Shown here: positions 32,591 to 37,417 of the stretch, piece after piece | Layout: each line of letters opens with the position of its first letter | Position numbering within the stretch: position 1 is the stretch's first letter | Assembly (NCBI GenBank): GCA_022574815.1 | Contig: JACZRH010000006.1 | Coordinates: 1 to 37,417, forward strand | Direction: 5' to 3' | DNA: 37,417 bases | DNA from: Planctomycetota bacterium | GTDB taxonomy: Bacteria; Planctomycetota; Phycisphaerae; UBA1845; Fen-1342 | Program-made: the position numbers and the translations under genes | The notes under the pieces: generated by a model | What the model was told of the DNA's origin: nothing | The model's database searches: none | The model's input: the letters and a program-made list of their open reading frames with translations, nothing else

Positions 32591-33418
32591 CTATGAGCTG
32601 CTTCGCGAGAACAGGTCTGTCAGGAAGGTGAGAATCAGGACCGCTGCGCCGAGCAGAATGCGGTAGACTGCGAAGGGCGTGAAGCGCCGCCGCTGCACGT
32701 AGTTCATGAATGCCGCCACGACGAACAGCGCTACGAGAAAAGCGGCCGCGGTTCCGGTGGCGATCATTCCCGCCATGTCCATCGTCAGATCATTGCGGTA
32801 TTTCCAGAGCCGGTAGCCGCCGGCGGCGACCATCGTCGGGATCGCCAGGTAGAACGAGAACTGGGCCGCGACGCGCGGCGTCAGCCCGAGCACCATCCCG
32901 CCCATGATCGTTGCCGCGGCGCGCGAGGTGCCCGGCCACATGCTCAGACACTGTACGAGTCCGATCAGAAATGCCTGCCGCAGCGTAATGTCGTCGAAGT
33001 TCATTTCGCTGCGGCGGCGGAAGACGGCGTCGATGAAGAGCATCAGCAGGGCACCGACGATCAGCGCGCCGGCGACGGCCGTCGGGTTGCCTTCGAGGTG
33101 CTTTTCCATGAAGTCATCGAACGCCAGGCCCAGCACGATGGTCGGCACCAGCGCGGCCGTGAGTTTCGTGGCGATGTGCTGTTTCCACGATCGCGATCGG
33201 GGATGAAAGGTCCGCCGCCAGAGGTCGCGCCAGAAATACAAGACGACCGCCAGGATCGCACCCATTTGGCTGACGAAGAGGAACACGCGCCATTTCGGGT
33301 CTTCCGGGTCGATGCCGAGTAGCGGCTGCGCGATGATCATATGCCCGGTGCTGGAGACCGGGAGGAATTCGGTCAGGCCCTCGATCACGCCGAGAACAAG
33401 CGACTGAATCGTTTCCAA
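32591..33418 (-). CDS. uppP: Undecaprenyl-diphosphate phosphatase UppP (BacA)
   Basis: Integral membrane phosphatase that removes one phosphate from undecaprenyl diphosphate to recycle the lipid carrier used for peptidoglycan and other surface polymers. The 275-residue length matches the family (about 270). Both catalytic motifs are clear: EGLTEFLPVSSTGH near residue 13 and MWPGTSRAAATIMGG near 162; about eight hydrophobic helices are seen. The start is TTG at 33418-33416, with a TATTCT -10-like element about 24 bases upstream. It precedes pgsA in chromosome order but both read leftward, so pgsA lies upstream of it. It supports envelope synthesis together with mreB. Confidence 0.95.
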   Translation of the reverse strand: METIQSLVLGVIEGLTEFLPVSSTGHMIIAQPLLGIDPEDPKWRVFLFVSQMGAILAVVLYFWRDLWRRTFHPRSRSWKQHIATKLTAALVPTIVLGLAFDDFMEKHLEGNPTAVAGALIVGALLMLFIDAVFRRRSEMNFDDITLRQAFLIGLVQCLSMWPGTSRAAATIMGGMVLGLTPRVAAQFSFYLAIPTMVAAGGYRLWKYRNDLTMDMAGMIATGTAAAFLVALFVVAAFMNYVQRRRFTPFAVYRILLGAAVLILTFLTDLFSRSSS

Positions 33419-33499
33419 GCTTTTCTCACTCCGCTCGAATCGAGAATACCAGACGCCGTATGAACAATGGGGTGATCACTCAGTTGAAGGCCTGCAAAC

Positions 33500-33598
33500 T
33501 ATCATTCCGACGGAGCGACGCCACGGAGAAGTCCTGCTATCAACAACGGCCTTTTCGCGTTTGCAGCGAGATCCCGCGCTGCGCTCGGGATGACAGGA
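33500..33598. repeat. Inverted intergenic repeat of the ATTCCGA/GGGATGACA type
   Basis: The arm at 33500-33535 (beginning TATCATTCCGACGGAGCG) and the arm at 33564-33598 (ending GCTGCGCTCGGGATGACA) are imperfect reverse complements, about 30 bases apart. Both match a short intergenic repeat type common in many bacterial genomes with the core TGTCATCCCGAGCG. It lies between uppP and pgsA, in otherwise non-coding DNA. Confidence 0.55.
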
Positions 33599-33638
33599 TG
33601 AGCCGGCAGCACTTCGGGGCCGACTCAGCGTGGGAGGA

Positions 33639-34361
33639 TCAGGACGCCGCTCCTTTCCCGTTCTCGCTCGGCGAAGAGTCGACCTCGGAATCCACGCCGC
33701 CGCTGGTGTCCGGCCCGGCGGTTGGTTGCGACCCGCCCAGCGCCTCGCTCGAGAACAGGAACTCCTGCGCCCGCCGTACGTAGGAGATGATCGAAAGGGC
33801 CGTGAAGATTATGGTGAGCCAGACGCAAGCGCTTCGCAAGGGGTCGAGGTTCGGAAGGTCGAAGCCGAGCACGCCTAGAATCACGCAGACCGTCGTGGAT
33901 TGGATGACCATCTTCACCTTGCCGACCCAGTTGGCCGCGAAGTCGCGGCCTTGCGACTCGCTGTGCGAGCGGATCGCGGACACGAGCAGCTCGCGTACCA
34001 GGATCAGGACCACCATCCAGGGCTCAACGCCGGAGATGTTTCGGTTGGCCGCGCCGTCCCAGAAGATCGGGCTCCCGAAGTAGGCGAAGGCCCCGCAGAT
34101 CATCACCTTGTCGACGACCGGGTCGACGATCCGCCCGAACGACGTGACCTGTTTCAACAGACGTGCGAGGAACCCGTCCAGGTAGTCCGCCAGGGCCGCA
34201 ATCAGGAACACCCAGAAGCACACTTGCAGGATCAGCCGTTGCGCGCTTTCCTCTTCCGCATTTCTCAGTTTGTCGGCCGAAAACAGCAGCAACACGGCGA
34301 AAAAAACCACCGCGAGAACGAGTCGGCCCAACGTAATTTGATTGGGGACGTTGATTCTCAT
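33639..34361 (-). CDS. pgsA: CDP-diacylglycerol-glycerol-3-phosphate 3-phosphatidyltransferase
   Basis: Transfers a phosphatidyl group from CDP-diacylglycerol to glycerol-3-phosphate, the committed step to phosphatidylglycerol and cardiolipin. The CDP-alcohol phosphatidyltransferase signature D-G-x2-A-R-x8-G-x3-D-x3-D is complete in DYLDGFLARLLK..SFGRIVDPVVDK near residue 60. The product has 240 residues with several membrane helices; the C-terminal 35 residues are a polar Ser/Gly/Pro-rich tail not typical of the family. The ATG at 34361 gives the usual IN/P-start (MRINVPNQITLGRL); a GTG 21 bases upstream is possible. CDP-alcohol transferases can differ in substrate, so pgsA is the most likely member but not proven. 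Confidence 0.88.
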   Translation of the reverse strand: MRINVPNQITLGRLVLAVVFFAVLLLFSADKLRNAEEESAQRLILQVCFWVFLIAALADYLDGFLARLLKQVTSFGRIVDPVVDKVMICGAFAYFGSPIFWDGAANRNISGVEPWMVVLILVRELLVSAIRSHSESQGRDFAANWVGKVKMVIQSTTVCVILGVLGFDLPNLDPLRSACVWLTIIFTALSIISYVRRAQEFLFSSEALGGSQPTAGPDTSGGVDSEVDSSPSENGKGAAS

Positions 34362-34608
34362 CTTGACCGCTGCAAAACCCACGAGACCGCGCGTGACCCC
34401 AGTCTAACGCCGCCCGCGTCTCGGCGGAAGCCGGTGCAAATTGCGACGGCGATCGGGTAGCCGGTCAGTTTGCGTCAGAGCGGCGCTGTCCCCAGGGTGG
34501 ACGCCGCAAAGACGCGGCGGCTCTGTCAAATTGACCCATTTCCTACGATCGACGGAGTGGCACTGGTCGCGCCCACTTTCAACGAATTGTCGTTCTCGCT
34601 GCATCCAA
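34362..34608. other. Intergenic region between the VOC gene and pgsA
   Basis: No gene is supported. A hairpin with CGCCGC and GCGGCG arms (about 34502-34519) and a short dyad GTCAA-A-TTGAC (about 34525-34535) are present; neither has a T-run on the minus strand. Confidence 0.4.
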
Positions 34609-35010
34609 TCACAGCGGTCGTGATTGCCGAAGCTCGACCAGATGCCCCACGGGGTCGGCGACGAGGATGCAATGATCGGAATAGCCCAGCCCACGCCGTC
34701 GGACAAAGGGCCAATTGCGTCCGCCCAATCGCTTTGCAACCGCGTCCAACCCAGGCACCGTGAGTGCCAGGCGTCGTCGCATGGGTTCCACGCGGGGATC
34801 ATGTCGGAATTCGAAAAGAACGCCGCAGCGGGCTTCCCCCACGCCCCAGCCACCGGAAATCTGGCACGCCGTCGGCCAGGGGCGCAGACCGAGCACGCCA
34901 CGATAGAAGTCCTCGATGTCGCCCAGACGTTCGATGGGAATCCCGATGTGCATCTCGCGAATGCACTGCACGGTCCCGCGACCCTCGTCTTTTCGCGTCA
35001 GGATCGGCAT
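34609..35010 (-). CDS. VOC-family (glyoxalase/dioxygenase-fold) protein
   Basis: A 133-residue protein with one vicinal-oxygen-chelate fold. Visible elements are MHIGIPIERLGDIEDFYRGV near residue 20 (candidate metal ligand His), GEARCGVLFEFRHD near 60, and DHCILVADPVGHLVELRQ near 112 with a second His and a Glu. VOC proteins include glyoxalase I, ring-cleavage dioxygenases and bleomycin or fosfomycin resistance proteins; the reaction here is unknown. The ATG at 35010 is chosen because TACAGT lies seven bases upstream (leaderless layout); the frame continues farther upstream without family sequence. A following gene, pgsA, reads the same way but is 247 bases off. Confidence 0.8.
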   Translation of the reverse strand: MPILTRKDEGRGTVQCIREMHIGIPIERLGDIEDFYRGVLGLRPWPTACQISGGWGVGEARCGVLFEFRHDPRVEPMRRRLALTVPGLDAVAKRLGGRNWPFVRRRGLGYSDHCILVADPVGHLVELRQSRPL

Positions 35011-35436
35011 GCGGCACACTGTACCACGGGCGTAGCCCATTGACAGCATCGCTTCGCAACCGCCGCCCGCCCTTCGCTCCCGAAGGCGGCACAGATCTTG
35101 GGTCGGCGTTTGCGCGCGATGGCACCGCGGCCGTGTCCGGTTGGAAACCCGCGACGAAGCATCACCGCATTGGTCTTCGACGGCGGGGTTCGTAACCGGT
35201 TCCAGGCGCCCGGTGGAAGCTATCGCCCCACCTTCGCCGCAAAGACTTGGTGTCGTGCCCCCTGCCTCCAGCGAGCGTCGAAATCGAGTCCGCGCCCCTT
35301 GCAAAGCCGTGCGCCCGATGCTAGAAACCGACCCGGCGGTCGCGGTGTTGGGTTGTAACCTGCGCGCGGACGGAAAATCCCATAAATCAGGCGGTTGACG
35401 CGGCGCGCAGAAGGCCGCAGCGGCGGCCGGCCAAGC
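35011..35436. other. 426-bp intergenic region between the VOC and Hc1-like genes
   Basis: Divergent intergenic region. No gene, RNA or clear hairpin is supported. It holds the VOC -10 element at its left edge; an AT-richer patch near 35380-35391 may belong to the promoter of the Hc1-like gene. Confidence 0.4.
35018..35023 (-). promoter_or_regulatory. Predicted -10 element of the VOC gene (leaderless layout)
   Basis: TACAGT on the minus strand (35023-35018), seven bases before the ATG at 35010. No good -35 hexamer was found. Confidence 0.4.
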
Positions 35437-35631
35437 ATGGAGAACAGCATGGAGGAGTACCAAAAGCTTCGCCGGATGGTCGAAGAGGTCGCGGACGACG
35501 TGGACAAAGCCTGCGGCGGCAACAAGGCGGCCGGGACCCGCGTGCGCAAGATCATGCAGGACATCAAGAACGCGGCTCAGGACGTGCGAAAACGCGTATT
35601 GGACATGCGCGAGCCCGAAGCCGCGAAGTGA
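35437..35631 (+). CDS. Short histone H1-like (Hc1-type) protein
   Basis: A 64-residue protein. Its body, MEEYQKLRRMVEEVADDVDK followed by ACGGNKAAGTRVRKIMQDIK, matches the N-terminal helical part of the chlamydial Hc1 histone-like family (the GNKAAxxRVR motif). Unlike chlamydial Hc1 it has no Lys-rich DNA-binding tail and ends REPEAAK. Similar short forms occur in other bacteria. The product is mainly helical; a nucleoid role is inferred from the family only. The ATG at 35437 gives full family coverage; an ATG at 35449 is an alternative. The FabZ-like gene begins 58 bases after its stop. Confidence 0.75.
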   Translation: MENSMEEYQKLRRMVEEVADDVDKACGGNKAAGTRVRKIMQDIKNAAQDVRKRVLDMREPEAAK

Positions 35632-35689
35632 ATTTGCCTCGGACTGGCGACGGGCACATCCGGCGCAGCGGCTCGCCCGAAGAGCGGTA

Positions 35690-36163
35690 ATGCCACCACC
35701 GGCCATTCTTGACCCGACATCGCTCGATTTCTCCAACGTGATCGCCGATCGCGCCGCTATCCTGCGCGTGAACCCTCAGCGGCACGAGTTCGCCTTCCTG
35801 GACGCGATCGTACATCGCGACACCGAAGCCCAAATCTACGCCGGCTACCACGACATCCGTGAGGATGACTGGTGGGTGCGCGGCCACATACCGGGCCGTC
35901 CGCTGTTTCCCGGCGTGCTGATGATCGAAGTGGCGGCCCAACTGGCCAGCTACATCGTGCATACGATTCGTCAGGACGACGCCTTCGTGGGGTTCGCGGG
36001 CGCGGACGTGACCAAGTTTCGCGGGACCGTGTGTCCGCCTTGCCGCTTCGTCGTGCTCGGCCGCGCGCTCAAGATCAGGCCTCGCCGGGTCGAATGCGCG
36101 ACGCAGGGCTTTGTCGGCGCGACGATGGTGTTCGAGACCGTGATCACGGGGATGATGGTGTAG
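35690..36163 (+). CDS. FabZ-like hotdog-fold 3-hydroxyacyl-ACP dehydratase homologue
   Basis: A 157-residue hotdog-fold protein. The core motif GHIPGRPLFPGVLMIEVAAQLASY near residue 65 contains the catalytic His and the P-G-V-L-x-I-E/x-x-A-Q pattern of FabZ, in which a Glu in the helix also takes part; here that position is the E of IEVAAQ. Further family features are FVGFAGADVTKFRGTVCPPCRFV near 100. Length and motif fit the beta-hydroxyacyl-ACP dehydratase family in fatty-acid elongation, but FabZ relatives with other roles exist and no fab cluster is here. The ATG at 35690 has no clear ribosome-binding site. A UvrC-like gene follows about 60 bases later. Confidence 0.83.
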   Translation: MPPPAILDPTSLDFSNVIADRAAILRVNPQRHEFAFLDAIVHRDTEAQIYAGYHDIREDDWWVRGHIPGRPLFPGVLMIEVAAQLASYIVHTIRQDDAFVGFAGADVTKFRGTVCPPCRFVVLGRALKIRPRRVECATQGFVGATMVFETVITGMMV

Positions 36164-36225
36164 CTCTGTTTGCCGACGAGCTGACAGAAAACCATCAATG
36201 GTCCGGCCGGCCGGCCGCGGCGGAC

Positions 36226-37320
36226 TTGGGTTCGCTACCGGGGTGCCCGGCCGTCTATCTTCTCACCGATGCCGGCGGAGCGCCGGTCCAACTCGCGTCA
36301 ACCCAACATCTGCGACGACTCGCGCTATCGCGCCTGGTCGATGCGGACACACCCAAACGGGGGAAGACCGACTTGGCTGCGATTGTACGCGGGCTGCGCT
36401 GGCGGCCGGTCTGTGCGCCGTTCGAGGCCCGCTGGTGGTACTATCGACTGGCCCGGCAACTGCACCCGTCGGGCTATCGACGGCTTGTTTCGTTCGGGCC
36501 TTCCTGGTTTCTGAATGTCGACTGGACGAGGCACGTGCCTGAGATTCGCGTGACGCAGCGCGTCTGGTGCGAACCCGGCGAGTGCGTCGGCTCGTGGGCG
36601 ACACGGCGCGAGTGTCAGCAAGCGCTGGAGGGTCTCTGGGACCTGTTCGATCTCTGCCGCTACCCGGAGCAGGTTCGCAAGGCGCCGGCCGGTCAACGCT
36701 GCGCCTACGCCGAAATGGGCCGCTGCGACGCGCCCTGCGATGGCTCGGCCCCATTGGACGACTACTCCGCCCGCAGCCGGGCGGCGTGGCGGTTCGTGTG
36801 CGGCGCGATTGACGAGTGGACCGCCGCCGCGGAAACCCGCATGAAGGCCCAGGCGGCGAATCGAAGCTACGAGCGGGCCGGTCAGATCAAGCAGCAGATC
36901 GCGTTCGCACGGCGTTGGCGCGAGAAGTGGTCGCCGCGCTTGCGACGAGCGGACGAGCTGAATTGTCTTCTGGCGGTACCGGTCACGCGAAGACGGGCCT
37001 GGAAGTTGTTCGCGTTTCGCCGTGGCGAGCTTCGGGCTGGGCCGATGCTCTCAGATCGAAAGCTGCCGGTCGATGGGCCGCGCTGGCTCGCTGCGCAGGT
37101 GGAACGCCCGATCGCCGAGCTCGACGACATCGTGCGGATGGAACAGACCTGGCTCGTAGCGCACTTCCTTCGAAGCCCGGAGAGCGAGCGGGCGTTGACG
37201 AAAGCGCTCCCGGCTTGGACAGTGCCTGGACACTTGGAAGCCGAATGGCGCGCCGAACTGGCCGAACGGCGTCGCAAGGGGGCCGGCTTGCAGCAGCCGT
37301 TTCCCGAAAACATCGCTTAG
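36226..37320 (+). CDS. UvrC-like protein with degenerate GIY-YIG domain
   Basis: A protein of about 364 residues related to the N-terminal half of UvrC, the excision-repair nuclease. The start resembles UvrC (LPGCPAVYLLTDAGGAPV), but the Tyr-Val-Gly and Asn-Leu-Arg block of GIY-YIG is replaced by QLASTQHLRRL, so the usual 3' nuclease residues seem lost. The middle has the UvrC Cys motif QRCAYAEMGRCDAPCDGS near residue 165, then a UVR motif (KAQAANRSYERAGQIKQQIA near 207) and a segment ending FRRGELRAGP. The RNase H-like and HhH parts of UvrC are absent. The start is uncertain: TTG at 36226 is the best placed. It follows the FabZ-like gene and may be co-transcribed; function unknown. Confidence 0.65.
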   Translation: MGSLPGCPAVYLLTDAGGAPVQLASTQHLRRLALSRLVDADTPKRGKTDLAAIVRGLRWRPVCAPFEARWWYYRLARQLHPSGYRRLVSFGPSWFLNVDWTRHVPEIRVTQRVWCEPGECVGSWATRRECQQALEGLWDLFDLCRYPEQVRKAPAGQRCAYAEMGRCDAPCDGSAPLDDYSARSRAAWRFVCGAIDEWTAAAETRMKAQAANRSYERAGQIKQQIAFARRWREKWSPRLRRADELNCLLAVPVTRRRAWKLFAFRRGELRAGPMLSDRKLPVDGPRWLAAQVERPIAELDDIVRMEQTWLVAHFLRSPESERALTKALPAWTVPGHLEAEWRAELAERRRKGAGLQQPFPENIA

Positions 37321-37375
37321 TTCTATCGCGGCATCGGTTTGTGCGCGTCGCTCGGCCCGCACTTGCCGTTTACGT

Positions 37376-37404
37376 TTGACCTCGCGGCAAACGCGGCGAA
37401 TACT
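37376..37404 (+). promoter_or_regulatory. Possible promoter for a gene beyond the right edge
   Basis: -35 TTGACC (37376-37381), 17-base spacer, -10 AATACT (37399-37404). The gene it would serve is outside the window. Confidence 0.35.
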
Positions 37405-37417
37405 TGAACGTAGCGAG

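Noticed and set aside
1-37417. tRNA, rRNA or insertion sequences
   Set aside because: No cloverleaf-like T-loop/CCA pattern, ribosomal RNA sequence or transposase was recognised on either strand; short or divergent RNA genes could be missed by eye.

Overview
The window is GC-rich bacterial chromosome, most likely from a planctomycete and probably of the Phycisphaerae type. The support is a canonical mreB, a secreted HAF-repeat protein ending in a dockerin-like pair of Asp-rich loops, the fused scar of an ECF sigma factor and a TPR-kinase tail (a gene pair typical of planctomycetes), a short histone Hc1-like protein, a bacterial Tricorn protease and an ArgH with a Leu-Trp-Glu-Lys start. No similarity search was possible, so the phylum is an inference from gene content. 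I see no rRNA, tRNA, CRISPR array, prophage or intact insertion sequence.

Layout. 1-2290 (minus): a possible mreC start, mreB, a small one-helix membrane protein and a membrane-anchored coiled-coil protein. 2522-8536 (plus): phoH, a 7TM-HD phosphodiesterase, ybeY and an MsbA-like ABC exporter, which resembles the widespread phoH-pgpH-ybeY block. 8537-9453: a gene-poor stretch ending in the ECF/TPR-kinase scar, whose last codon overlaps the argH start. 9450-14873: argH, a convergent GT-C-type membrane protein, and mnmG transcribed divergently from it. 14944-17878: a two-gene signalling unit made of an excisionase-like HTH-receiver protein and an HDOD-sensor histidine kinase. 18445-25825: exported proteins (FG-GAP propeller, HAF repeat/dockerin-like, glycerophosphodiesterase with a lectin-like N-terminus, a Cys-Gly-Ala-tailed surface protein, an M28 peptidase with an Fn3-like tail). 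25916-30496 (minus): Tricorn protease and an exported helical protein. 31023-37320: a receiver-PP2C phosphatase, a hemerythrin fragment, uppP, pgsA, a VOC protein, an Hc1-like protein, a FabZ-like hotdog protein and a UvrC-like protein without the usual nuclease residues.

The genes fall into envelope/cell shape (mreB, uppP, pgsA, ABC exporter, GT-C), RNA maturation and tRNA modification (ybeY, mnmG, phoH), signalling (HTH-REC/HDOD-kinase, REC-PP2C, 7TM-HD) and an exported degradative or surface set. Nothing here is a clearly new multi-gene system. The most useful observations are a recurring promoter layout predicting leaderless mRNAs for six genes (a -10 element 6-8 nt before ATG, four of them with a TTGCC- or TTGAG-type -35), while several exported proteins instead carry strong Shine-Dalgarno sites; the HDOD-kinase/HTH-receiver pair; two gene remnants; and the degenerate UvrC-like protein.
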